Below are positions 35,670 to 44,279 of a stretch of DNA of 64,000 nt, in pieces. The notes under the pieces are model-generated. The model did no database searches. It was not told the DNA's origin and saw only the letters and a program-made list of their open reading frames with translations. The stretch lies in contig JAFUWZ010000017.1 in assembly GCA_017471045.1 (NCBI GenBank), positions 1 through 64,000 on the forward strand, read 5' to 3'. The stretch's first letter is position 1. Every line of letters starts with the position of its first letter. The stretch is from Bacteroidales bacterium (GTDB lineage: Bacteria > Bacteroidota > Bacteroidia > Bacteroidales > UBA932). The translations under genes and the position numbers were made by a program.

Positions 35670-38600
35670 ATGAGTATCTATAGAAGTGCAGTCAACCATC
35701 CGGTCACGACGGCGCTGATCTTCATCGCTTTCATGATCTTCGGCATCTTCTCGCTGTCGAAGACCTCGATCGCGCAGTTCCCGGAGTTCGACGCCAACGT
35801 GATCATGGTGATGTCGTCCTATCCGGGTGCGAGTGCCGCGGATATCGAACAGAACCTGACCAAGACCCTGGAGAACTCGCTCAACGACGTGGCGAACCTC
35901 AAGAAGCTGAACTCCCGCTCCCGCGAGAACATCAGCCTGTTGACCCTGGAGTTCGAGTACGGCATTGACATCGAGGAGGCGACCAACGACGTCCGGGACA
36001 AGCTGGACATGGTCAATTCCCTGCTGCCCGACGGCGCTTCGGTGCCGGTCATCTTCAAGTTCAGCGCCGACGACATGCCGATCATGATCCTGTCGGCTAC
36101 GGCCGACGAGTCGCTGCCCGGACTGGACAAGATCCTGGACGACAAGGTGGCGACCCCGCTGGCCCGCGTCAACGGCGTGGGAACGGTCGGTATCAACGGT
36201 GCGCCGACGCGTGAGATCCAGGTCTATTGCGATCCCAACAAGCTGCAGGCCTACGGGCTGAGCGTCAGCACGATTTCCCAGGTCATCGCGGGGGAGAACC
36301 GCAACCTGCCTTCCGGCAACATCGACATCGGCTCCGAGACCTACAACCTGCGCGTGGAGAAGGAGTTCAAGGATCCTTCCGAGATCTTGGACATCGTCGT
36401 CGGCGCGGCCGGCGGACGCGCGGTCTATCTGCGCGACGTGGCCACCGTCCGGGACGGCAAGGAAGAGAAGGAGCAGGAATCCTATACCAACGGCGTCCGT
36501 TCCGCCGGCATCGTGATCCAGAAGCAGAGCGGCGCCAACACGGTCAACGTCATCCGGGGCGTCAAGGCGCAACTGGAGCGGATCAAGCCCACCCTCCCGT
36601 CCGACATCGAGATCGTGACGGTCGTGGACTCGTCCGACAACATCATCCATACGATCAACACCCTCAAGGAGACCATCCTGATCACCTTCCTGGTGGTCAT
36701 GCTGGTTGTTTTCCTCTTCCTCGGACGCTGGCGTGCGACCTTCATCATCGTCCTGTCGATCCCGATCGCGCTGCTCGCTTCGCTGGTCTATCTCTTCGCG
36801 ACGGGCAACACGCTCAACATCATCTCGATGTCGGCCCTGTCCATTGCCATCGGCATGGTCGTGGACGATGCCATTGTGGTGCTGGAGAATGTCTCGACCC
36901 ACTTGGAGCGGGGCGAGAAGCCCAAGGAGGCGGCTGTCCATGCGACGGGCGAGGTCGGCATTTCGGTCATCGCTTCTACCCTGACGATGCTCTGCGTCTT
37001 CCTGCCCCTGACGATGGTCAAGGGAATGGCGGGCCTGATGTTCAAGCAGCTCGGCTGGATCGTCAGCATCATCATGATCGTCTCCACGACGGCGGCGCTG
37101 ACCCTGGTCCCGATGCTGTGTTCGCGCATGCTGAAAGCCGGTCCCAAGACGGGCAAGCTGCACAATGCCATCTTCGGCCCCATCAATAAGGCGCTGGACG
37201 GCATCTCGCACGGCTACGCCCGCCTGATCGGATGGGCGACGTCGCACCGGACCCTCGTGATCCTGGTCTCGCTCGCGATCTTCCTGCTGACCGTCGCCAC
37301 GCTGGCTCCGGGCCTCAAGACGGAATTCTTCCCCTACAGCGACAACGGCCGGCTGCAAGTCTCCGTCGAGCTGCCGGTCGGCACGGCGCAGAGCGTGACC
37401 GCGGAGGTCGCGGAGCGCCTGTACGAGCGCATCACCGAAGCGATGCCGGAGATCGTGCGCCTGAGCTACACCTTCGGCCAGGCCGACTCTGACAATACCT
37501 TCGCTTCCATGCAGAACAACGGCACGCATGTGCTCTCGATGAACATCAACGTGGGCAGCATGGAGGACCGCAAACGGAGCACCGCCGAGCTGGCGGACGT
37601 GATCCGGGGGATCCTTGCCGACTTCCCGGAGATCCGGAAGGCCAATGTCACCGAGGGCGGGGGCGGCATGGGCGGCATGTCGAGCGTGGCCGTGGAGATC
37701 TATGGCTACGATTTCGAGACCACCGACCGGGTTGCGGCCGAGATCCGCGAGAAGATGGCCGCCGATCCTTCCTATACGCAGGCGATTGTCTCCCGGGACC
37801 AGTACACGCCTGAGTACCAGATGGATTTCGACCGTACCAAGCTGGCCATCAACGGACTCAACTCGAGCACGGCGGGCGCGGCTTTCAGCGCGGCGATGAG
37901 CGGATCGGTGACCTCCTTCTACCGGGAGGACGGCGAAGAGTACAACATCCGCGTGCGTTATGCGCCGGAATACCGCACCAGCATTGAGGACCTCGAAAAC
38001 ATCATCGTCTATAACCCGCAGGGGCGGGCGATCCGGATGAAAGAGCTCGGCTCCATCCGGGAGACCCGGGTCCCCCCGACCATCGAGCGCAAGGACCGTG
38101 AGCGCCTGATCACCGTGACCGGCATCGTGGCGCGGGGCAAAGCCCTGAGCGAGGCCGTCGAAGCGACGCAGCGCATCATTGATTCGTCGGATGTGCCGAC
38201 CGAGTTGTCGGTCGTGATCGCGGGCGACTATGAGGACCAGCAGGAGATGTTCTCCGACCTGATGCTGCTGATCCTCCTGATCATCATCCTGGTCTATATG
38301 GTGATGGCCTCACAGTTCGAGTCCTTCATGGCCCCGTTCGTCATCATGTTCTCCGTGCCGTTTGCCATCGTCGGCGTCCTGCTGGGCCTGCGGGCCACGG
38401 GCACGGCCCTCGGCATCATGGCGATGGTCGGCGTCATCATCCTGCTGGGCATCGTGGTGAAGAACGGCATCGTGCTGATCGACTATACGATCCTGTGCCG
38501 CGAGCGCGGGATGGGGATTGTGGAGTCTTCGGTCACGGCGGCCCGCAGCCGTCTGCGTCCGATCCTGATGACCACGCTCACCACCGTCCTCGGCATGCTT

Positions 38601-38783
38601 CCGATGGCGCTGGGCCGGGGCGAAGGATCGGAACTGTGGCGCGGCCTGGGCATGACGGTGGTGTGGGGCCTGTCGATCTCGACCTTGGTCACCCTGGTCC
38701 TGATCCCGACGGTGTACTGCACTTTTACGACCTGGCAGGAGCGGCGGAAAGCGAAAAAAACGGCTAAAGCGAATGTACGATGA
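35670..38783 (+). CDS. RND-family multidrug efflux transporter (AcrB-like)
   Basis: Inner-membrane proton-driven pump of 1037 residues with 12 helices and two large periplasmic loops. Proton-relay residues are present: GMVVDDAIVVLENV (Asp399/Asp400) and GIVVKNGIVLIDY (Lys931). The N terminus IYRSAVNHPVTTALIFIAFM is typical. Broad hydrophobe/efflux substrates are assumed from family. The stop overlaps the next gene in ATGA. Confidence 0.95.
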   Translation: MSIYRSAVNHPVTTALIFIAFMIFGIFSLSKTSIAQFPEFDANVIMVMSSYPGASAADIEQNLTKTLENSLNDVANLKKLNSRSRENISLLTLEFEYGIDIEEATNDVRDKLDMVNSLLPDGASVPVIFKFSADDMPIMILSATADESLPGLDKILDDKVATPLARVNGVGTVGINGAPTREIQVYCDPNKLQAYGLSVSTISQVIAGENRNLPSGNIDIGSETYNLRVEKEFKDPSEILDIVVGAAGGRAVYLRDVATVRDGKEEKEQESYTNGVRSAGIVIQKQSGANTVNVIRGVKAQLERIKPTLPSDIEIVTVVDSSDNIIHTINTLKETILITFLVVMLVVFLFLGRWRATFIIVLSIPIALLASLVYLFATGNTLNIISMSALSIAIGMVVDDAIVVLENVSTHLERGEKPKEAAVHATGEVGISVIASTLTMLCVFLPLTMVKGMAGLMFKQLGWIVSIIMIVSTTAALTLVPMLCSRMLKAGPKTGKLHNAIFGPINKALDGISHGYARLIGWATSHRTLVILVSLAIFLLTVATLAPGLKTEFFPYSDNGRLQVSVELPVGTAQSVTAEVAERLYERITEAMPEIVRLSYTFGQADSDNTFASMQNNGTHVLSMNINVGSMEDRKRSTAELADVIRGILADFPEIRKANVTEGGGGMGGMSSVAVEIYGYDFETTDRVAAEIREKMAADPSYTQAIVSRDQYTPEYQMDFDRTKLAINGLNSSTAGAAFSAAMSGSVTSFYREDGEEYNIRVRYAPEYRTSIEDLENIIVYNPQGRAIRMKELGSIRETRVPPTIERKDRERLITVTGIVARGKALSEAVEATQRIIDSSDVPTELSVVIAGDYEDQQEMFSDLMLLILLIIILVYMVMASQFESFMAPFVIMFSVPFAIVGVLLGLRATGTALGIMAMVGVIILLGIVVKNGIVLIDYTILCRERGMGIVESSVTAARSRLRPILMTTLTTVLGMLPMALGRGEGSELWRGLGMTVVWGLSISTLVTLVLIPTVYCTFTTWQERRKAKKTAKANVR

Positions 38784-39073
38784 AAGCGATCTTCATATCT
38801 TTCAACCAAGCTTATAACGACGAGATTGTCGAACTGTTGGAACGTCACGGCCAGCGTGGATACACCCGCTGGAACGACATCCTCGGCCGCGGCAGCGCTG
38901 ACGGTGAGCCACACTACGGCAGCCACGCCTGGCCGGTCCAGAACATGGCCATCCTCACGGTCGTCGAGGACGACCGGGTCGATCCCATCCTCGCGGACAT
39001 CGCCGAAACCGACCGCGCTTCCCTGGACCTGGGCCTCCGCGCCTTTGTCTGGGACATCACGGATCAGTATTGA
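38780..39073 (+). CDS. PII-like small protein coupled to the RND pump
   Basis: The protein has 97 residues, compact alpha/beta, beginning MKAIFISFNQAYNDEIVELL and carrying GEPHYGSHAWPVQNMAILTV. This is the PII-like fold family often found at the end of RND operons in Bacteroidota. The 4-bp ATGA overlap with the transporter gene implies coupled synthesis and a regulatory role on the pump, by analogy with GlnK-AmtB. Ligand unknown. Confidence 0.65.
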   Translation: MKAIFISFNQAYNDEIVELLERHGQRGYTRWNDILGRGSADGEPHYGSHAWPVQNMAILTVVEDDRVDPILADIAETDRASLDLGLRAFVWDITDQY

Positions 39074-39078
39074 AGCCT

Positions 39079-39153
39079 GGCCGCCGCACCACTCGGGGGG
39101 CAGCAGAAAGTTTTACCCCTTCGGGGAATGCTGCCCCAAGTGGTGCGGCGGCC
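39079..39153 (+). repeat. Intergenic palindromic element related to the one at 12597-12679
   Basis: The outer arms GGCCGCCGCACCACT and AGTGGTGCGGCGGCC (39079-39093, 39139-39153) are perfect 15-bp complements. The inner stem is GGGGCAGCA/TGCTGCCCC. The loop contains CCCCTTCGGGGAA. The core CCCTTCGGGGAATGCT is identical to the other copy. A direct repeat GCCTGGC (39075-39081, 39151-39157) borders the element and could be a target duplication or part of the arms. Confidence 0.85.
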
Positions 39154-39157
39154 TGGC

Positions 39158-39188
39158 TTGCAAAAACACACGAAATTAACTATATTTG
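39158..39188 (+). promoter_or_regulatory. trxA operon promoter
   Basis: TATATTTG at 39181-39188 fits TAnnTTTG, with TTG at 39158-39160 20 nt upstream. It starts 5 bp beyond the palindromic element, so that element could affect expression. Confidence 0.65.
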
Positions 39189-39213
39189 TCAAATACGATA
39201 AACAACTGTTATT

Positions 39214-39528
39214 ATGGCTAACGTTATTACCAATACGAATTTCCAGGAACTGCTCGCCGGTGACAAGCCGGTGCTGGTCGATTTCTGGGCCACCTGGTGC
39301 GGCCCCTGCCGCATCCTTTCTCCCACCGTGGATGAGATCGCGGAGGAGTATGCCGACCGGATCACGGTCGCGAAGTGCAATGTCGATGACGCGGAGGAGG
39401 TCGCGATGCAGTACCGCATCATGAGCATCCCTACGCTCCTGTTCTTCAAGAACGGGGAAGTCGTGGACAAGCGTGTCGGCGTCGTCTCCAAGGATGAAAT
39501 TGTGTCAATCATCAACTCGATCGCTTAA
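39214..39528 (+). CDS. trxA: Thioredoxin
   Basis: The protein has 104 residues with the classic active site WCGPC (Cys29, Cys32) and the cis-proline region MSIPTLLFFKNGEV. General cytoplasmic disulfide reductase. First of eight tightly packed genes running to 45203. Confidence 0.96.
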   Translation: MANVITNTNFQELLAGDKPVLVDFWATWCGPCRILSPTVDEIAEEYADRITVAKCNVDDAEEVAMQYRIMSIPTLLFFKNGEVVDKRVGVVSKDEIVSIINSIA

Positions 39529-39531
39529 GTC

Positions 39532-40128
39532 ATGAAGAGATTGTTCGTCGCTGCGCTGGCCCTGTTGCTGTCGGTTGGCGCGTTTGCCGAAGGTTTCGGA
39601 CTCGTGGGAGGATTTACCTCTTCCCAGATGGAGATGAAGGACGTCAATTTCAAGTCCAGCGCCGGCATCCATGCCGGTCTCGCGTACAACCTTCCCCTGG
39701 GCGCGGGCTTCGCGCTGCAGCCGGAGTTGCTGTACAATGTCAAAGGTTTCAACTGGGGAGCCGAAAGCAGCGATGTGCTCAAGGAAAAGGCCAAGTTCGG
39801 CTATGTCGAGCTTCCGGTCCAGCTCCAGTGGGGACTCGATCTGGTGATGCTGCGTCCCTATGTCCTGGCCGAGCCTTTCGTCGGCTATGCCGTGTCGGGC
39901 AAGAAAGTCCTGGGTGGCACAGAGGCCAAGGTGGACTGGGAGGGCATGAAGTCCCGTCTGGAATACGGCTTGGGGATCGGTGCCGGCATCGAAGTGTACA
40001 ACCGGATCCAGGTCGCCTTCAAGTATTACTGGAACTTCGAGGACGCTACCCAGTGGAACCAGGTGAGTGACAAGGTCAAAGCCAAGAGTTTCAGCGGCCT
40101 GGTCTTCACGGCCGGAATCTTCTTCTAG
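39532..40128 (+). CDS. Outer-membrane beta-barrel protein (porin-like, PF13568 type)
   Basis: The protein has 198 residues: signal peptide MKRLFVAALALLLSVGAFA, then alternating amphipathic strands with GLVGGFTSSQM, GFALQPELLYNVKGFNWG, and a C-terminal FSGLVFTAGIFF ending in aromatic Phe, as in barrel proteins. Role unknown. It sits 3 bp after trxA. Confidence 0.8.
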   Translation: MKRLFVAALALLLSVGAFAEGFGLVGGFTSSQMEMKDVNFKSSAGIHAGLAYNLPLGAGFALQPELLYNVKGFNWGAESSDVLKEKAKFGYVELPVQLQWGLDLVMLRPYVLAEPFVGYAVSGKKVLGGTEAKVDWEGMKSRLEYGLGIGAGIEVYNRIQVAFKYYWNFEDATQWNQVSDKVKAKSFSGLVFTAGIFF

Positions 40129-40131
40129 CCG

Positions 40132-40662
40132 ATGGAGGGGAAGGTAGCTGTCTTTTACTGCTCGGCGAGTTTCGATATCGACCCCAAATACAACCAGGCT
40201 GCCCGGGAGTATGTCCGTGCCGCTTGTCGTCACGGATACGCCATCTCGTCCGGCGGGACGACCAAAGGCACGATGAAGGTAGTGGTCGATACGGCCCGGG
40301 AATGTGGCGCCCCGACGAAGGGCGTCATTCCCCGTTTTATGAACGAAGTGGTCCACCCGGATCTGGACGAACTGATCTGGACGGATACCATGGCCGAGCG
40401 CAAGGAGCGGCTGCGGGACGATGCGACGCTGGTTGTCGCCCTGCCGGGCGGCATCGGGACGCTGGACGAGTGGTTCGAGACCCTGACGCTGGCCAAACTC
40501 GGCCGCTTTGCCGGCAAGGTCATCGCCGCCAACGTGGACGGTTTTTATGATCATTTGAAGGAATTGCTCGACACTTACGTGGAGCAGGGGATGCTGGATC
40601 GGAAGTCTCGCGGATTGGCCCTGTTCGTCGACTCGGTCGAGGAGTTCGAAGCTTTGCTGTAG
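40132..40662 (+). CDS. LOG-family (TIGR00730) protein
   Basis: The protein has 176 residues, Rossmann-like, with the LOG signature PGGIGTLDEWFETLTLAKLG. Some members are cytokinin-activating phosphoribohydrolases acting on nucleoside 5'-monophosphates; the bacterial role is often unclear. It lies 3 bp after the barrel gene and abuts the prenyl synthase gene. Confidence 0.88.
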   Translation: MEGKVAVFYCSASFDIDPKYNQAAREYVRAACRHGYAISSGGTTKGTMKVVVDTARECGAPTKGVIPRFMNEVVHPDLDELIWTDTMAERKERLRDDATLVVALPGGIGTLDEWFETLTLAKLGRFAGKVIAANVDGFYDHLKELLDTYVEQGMLDRKSRGLALFVDSVEEFEALL

Positions 40663-41646
40663 ATGGATTTCATTCGGGAGTACCAGGCGTTTCTCCAGCC
40701 GGACTGGAGCGAGGTGGCCGGCTTGATGCAGGAGGCCCTGCAGAGCGACATCCGCCTGCTGAACCAGGCCAACGCCCACATCCTGTCGCACAACGGCAAG
40801 ATGCTGCGGCCTGCGCTGTCGCTGCTCGTGGGGCGCGCCTGTGCTGGCTCCGTGGACGGGAACGGCCGCAAGATCGCCGCCGCCGCGGAGCTGATGCACA
40901 ACGCGACCCTGCTGCACGACGACGTGGCGGACCGCAGTGCCGAGCGCCGCGGCGTCCCGACGACCTCCTCCCTGATGGGCAATGACGCCGCCGTGTTGCT
41001 GGGCGACTACTGGCTGGTCAAGGCGATGGACCTGATCCTCTCCTGCGGCCCCCACAGCGAGCGCTGCATCCGGATCTTCTCGAAGACGCTCTCCGACCTG
41101 GCCGAAGGGGAGATGCTGCAGTTGCAAAAGGCGGTCCAGGGGGATACCTCCCGGGATGATTATTTCCGGATCATCTACTCCAAGACCGCTTCGCTTTTCG
41201 AGGCGGCGTGTGTCTCGGCGGCGGTCTGTGCGGGTGCGCCGGACGAGCTGCTCGAAGCGGCGCGCGAGTTCGGCATCCGGGTCGGCATCGCATTCCAGAT
41301 CCAGGACGACATCCTGGACTACACGGCGACCGATGCGCTGGGCAAGCCGACGGGGATGGACCTGAAGGAGAAGAAGATCACGCTGCCGCTGCTGGGCGCC
41401 CTGCTCGCCGTCAGCGACGAGCGCAACCGGCTGGTGCGGCGCATGGTCTGCGAGATCGATTCGCACCCGGAGCACCCTGCGCGCATCCGGGAATTTGTCC
41501 TGCAGGAGGGCGGCATCGCGTATGCGGCCTCCGTGCTGGAGGAGTATGTCGCCAAGGCGCAGGAAGCGCTCCGCGTTTTCCCGGCCGGGGAAGCGGTGGC
41601 GATGCTTTCTGCCCTGACGCGTTTTATCGGAACGAGAACGGTATGA
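40663..41646 (+). CDS. Polyprenyl diphosphate synthase
   Basis: Trans-prenyltransferase of 327 residues that makes long isoprenoid diphosphates, probably the menaquinone side chain. The first aspartate-rich motif is HDDVADRSAERRG near residues 85-97; the second is FQIQDDILDYTATD near 211-224. The start is directly at the end of the LOG gene. Confidence 0.92.
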   Translation: MDFIREYQAFLQPDWSEVAGLMQEALQSDIRLLNQANAHILSHNGKMLRPALSLLVGRACAGSVDGNGRKIAAAAELMHNATLLHDDVADRSAERRGVPTTSSLMGNDAAVLLGDYWLVKAMDLILSCGPHSERCIRIFSKTLSDLAEGEMLQLQKAVQGDTSRDDYFRIIYSKTASLFEAACVSAAVCAGAPDELLEAAREFGIRVGIAFQIQDDILDYTATDALGKPTGMDLKEKKITLPLLGALLAVSDERNRLVRRMVCEIDSHPEHPARIREFVLQEGGIAYAASVLEEYVAKAQEALRVFPAGEAVAMLSALTRFIGTRTV

Positions 41647-42671
41647 GGTTTTGTGAGATACAGGGGAACGACGACGTGAAGCGGGCGCTGGCCGGAATGG
41701 TGGACGCCGGCAAGGTGCCGCACGCCATCCTCTTCCACGAGGATGACGGCTGCGGTGCGGTGCCGATGTGCGTCGCCTTCCTGCAGTATCTTTTCTGCCC
41801 GGACCGGGCGGGAGGGGATTCGTGCGGACGCTGCCCGTCCTGCAACAAGGTTGCCAAGCTGATCCACCCGGACATCCATTTCGTCTATCCGGTGACGGGC
41901 GGATCGCTGATCCCGTCCAGTGCCAAGCCGACGGCGCTCTCCTATGTCAAGCAGTGGCGGGATCTGGTCCTGGGCAACCCTTATTTCACCGAGCGCGATC
42001 TGGGCGAGGCGCTCGGGATCGAAGGCAAGGCGTCCCTGATCTCTGTCGCCGAGGCGCGGGAGATCCTGGGCCGGCTGTCGTTCCATTCGCTGGAAGGCGG
42101 ATGGCGGGCGGTCGTGGTGTACTTGCCGGAGAAGATGAATGCCGATGCGGCCAACCGGCTGCTCAAGTCGATCGAGGAGCCGCCGGAGCGGACGCTGTTC
42201 CTGCTTGTGACCCATGCGCCCGAAAAGGTCCTGCCGACGATCTCATCCCGCTGCCAGCACATCCGGCTGATGCCGGTGCGGCGTCCCGGTGCGGCCGCGG
42301 GGGCCGAGGAGGCGGAAGAGCGCGAATTGATGACGGCCTTGCTGTCTGCCATTCTGGCGAGGGACCTGTCCGAAGCCCTGGAGACGGGGGAGGCCATTGC
42401 GGCCCTGCCGTCCCGCGAACGGATCAAATCCTTCCTGCACTATGCGTCCCGGATGCTGCGCAACGTGTTCCTGATCCAGCAGCATCTCCCAGCCCTGTCG
42501 GACGCGGAGGACGTGGAGGAGGAAGACCTGCACCGCTTCGCTTCCGGCTTGAAGCGTTCGTATCCCCGGTCGGTGCTGCCGCTGCTGGACCGCAGCGCGA
42601 TGTTGATCGACCGGAATGTCAATGCCAAGATCGTCCTGTGTGATCTGGTCAACAAAATGTTCGTGTTATGA
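41643..42671 (+). CDS. holB: DNA polymerase III delta' subunit
   Basis: Clamp-loader subunit of about 342 residues from the ATG at 41643, overlapping the upstream stop as ATGA. The four-cysteine zinc module is CPDRAGGDSCGRCPSCNK. MNADAANRLLKSIEEPPERT and the SSRC motif (TISSRCQHIRLMP) are typical. Walker A is degenerate (FHEDDGCGAVP), as usual for the non-ATPase delta' subunit. An open frame upstream inside the prenyl synthase is spurious. Confidence 0.92.
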   Translation: MRFCEIQGNDDVKRALAGMVDAGKVPHAILFHEDDGCGAVPMCVAFLQYLFCPDRAGGDSCGRCPSCNKVAKLIHPDIHFVYPVTGGSLIPSSAKPTALSYVKQWRDLVLGNPYFTERDLGEALGIEGKASLISVAEAREILGRLSFHSLEGGWRAVVVYLPEKMNADAANRLLKSIEEPPERTLFLLVTHAPEKVLPTISSRCQHIRLMPVRRPGAAAGAEEAEERELMTALLSAILARDLSEALETGEAIAALPSRERIKSFLHYASRMLRNVFLIQQHLPALSDAEDVEEEDLHRFASGLKRSYPRSVLPLLDRSAMLIDRNVNAKIVLCDLVNKMFVL

Positions 42672-43861
42672 ATAACGAGAAAGAATCCATACAGTACGAT
42701 TGCTACCGCGGCTGCACGGTGACGACCGATGCAGCAACCGGGGAGCAGACGTGTACCTACCGGCGGGGCTGCTGCAAGCTCCGGGATTACGATTATCTCA
42801 GGGGGGTGCCCCAGGAGCGCTACAAGGACCTCTATGAGGTGCGCTTCAAGAATACGCGCAAGGGCTTCTATATCAATGCGTCCGGCCAGAGTGTCGGGCA
42901 AGGTGACATGGTGGTCGTCGAGGCGATGAGCGGGCATGATCTGGGCATCGTGACGCTCGAGGGCGCGATGGTGGCCCGGCAGATGAAGTGCAAGGGCGTG
43001 GATCCCGCGACGGCCGAGTTCAAGAAGATCTACCGCAAGGCGCGTTCCTTCGACATTGCGAAGTGGCAGGAAGCGATCGCCCGTGAGCACGAGACCATGA
43101 TCAAGGCGCGCCGGATCGCGACGGAGATGGGTCTCGAGATGAAGATCGGGGACGTGGAGTTCCAGGGTGACGGGACCAAGGCCATCTTCTATTATATTGC
43201 GGACGGCCGTGTGGATTTTCGCCAGTTGATCAAGGTCTTCGCCGAGGAGTTCCGTATCCGGATCGAGATGAAGCAGATCGGCGCGCGCCAGGAGGCGGGG
43301 CTGATCGGCGGCCTGGGCGTGTGCGGCCGCGAATTGTGCTGCGCCAATTATATCACCAATTTCCAGTCGATTACGACCGGTGCGGCGCGGGTGCAGGACC
43401 TGTCCCTCAATCCGCAGAAGCTCGCCGGGCAGTGCGGCAAGCTCAAGTGCTGTCTCAATTACGAGGTGGCGACCTACCAGGATGCGCAGTCCCGGATCCC
43501 CCGGGTCAGCGAGCCGCTGGAGTTCGAGGACGGCCTGGCGTACCTGGTCAAGACCGACGTGCTGCGGGGCATGATGTTCTTCTCTTATGAGAAAGGATCG
43601 ATGGCTGACCTGTATGCGCTGACGGCCTCCGAGGTACAGGAAGTGATCAAGATGAACCGCAACGGGCTGAAGCCCGTATCCTTGAAGAGTGAGCCGGAGC
43701 TCTCGGCTCCGGATTTCGTCAGCGCCGTGGGTGATGACAGCATCACACGTTTCGACAAACCGAAGGGCCGGAAAGGCGGCAAGGGCCGCCGCAACCGTCC
43801 CAAAGGAAACGGGGGCAAGGAGAACGGCAAGGGAGGCCCCGGTCCGGGGGCTGCATCTTAA
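42668..43861 (+). CDS. ricT: PSP1-domain protein RicT (YaaT family)
   Basis: The protein has 397 residues. The PSP1 C-terminal core reads IADGRVDFRQLIKVFAEEFR and IGARQEAGLIGGLGVCGREL. Conserved cysteines (CGRELCC, CGKLKCC) bind an Fe-S cluster in Bacillus RicT, where the complex affects RNA processing by RNase Y. A basic Gly/Lys-rich tail of about 35 residues follows. ATGA overlap with holB. The ricT-gldH pair is common in Bacteroidota. Confidence 0.92.
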   Translation: MNNEKESIQYDCYRGCTVTTDAATGEQTCTYRRGCCKLRDYDYLRGVPQERYKDLYEVRFKNTRKGFYINASGQSVGQGDMVVVEAMSGHDLGIVTLEGAMVARQMKCKGVDPATAEFKKIYRKARSFDIAKWQEAIAREHETMIKARRIATEMGLEMKIGDVEFQGDGTKAIFYYIADGRVDFRQLIKVFAEEFRIRIEMKQIGARQEAGLIGGLGVCGRELCCANYITNFQSITTGAARVQDLSLNPQKLAGQCGKLKCCLNYEVATYQDAQSRIPRVSEPLEFEDGLAYLVKTDVLRGMMFFSYEKGSMADLYALTASEVQEVIKMNRNGLKPVSLKSEPELSAPDFVSAVGDDSITRFDKPKGRKGGKGRRNRPKGNGGKENGKGGPGPGAAS

Positions 43862-43873
43862 AATTTCCGGGCT

Positions 43874-44278
43874 ATGTGGTTCGACCGGTTGATCATCGCG
43901 TGCTTGGGGGTGCTGCTCCTGGGGGGGGCGGCGGCCTGTTCGCGGCCGGCGACCGATGAGCAATACGTCTTCGACGATGGCAGCGGGCAGTTCGACTTCG
44001 ATCTTGACCTGAGTGATTCGCTGTGCGTCTATGACCTGTTTTTCTATACACGGCTTGAGTCCCGGCTCGCACCGCCCGGATTCCCGGTCCGGGTCTATCT
44101 GACGTCCCCGTCGGGGGAACGTTACAGCGAGTCGCTGTTCTATGACGCATCAGCGTCGCTGGTCGTGCCCTACCGCACGGACTTGGAGCCGGTGGAATAT
44201 GGCCTGTGGCAGCTGTCGGTGCGGGCCCGGGCCGAGGGGCTGAAGGGCCTGGGACTGATCTGTACGCGAAAATATTGA
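43874..44278 (+). CDS. gldH: Gliding-motility-type lipoprotein GldH
   Basis: The protein has 134 residues: hydrophobic signal with lipobox AAAC near Cys22, then conserved FDLDLSDSLCVYDLFFYTRL and DLEPVEYGLWQLSVRARAEG. GldH is needed for gliding and type 9 secretion functions in Flavobacteria; in non-motile Bacteroidales its role is probably envelope related. Immediately downstream of ricT. Confidence 0.85.
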   Translation: MWFDRLIIACLGVLLLGGAAACSRPATDEQYVFDDGSGQFDFDLDLSDSLCVYDLFFYTRLESRLAPPGFPVRVYLTSPSGERYSESLFYDASASLVVPYRTDLEPVEYGLWQLSVRARAEGLKGLGLICTRKY

Positions 44279-44279
44279 T

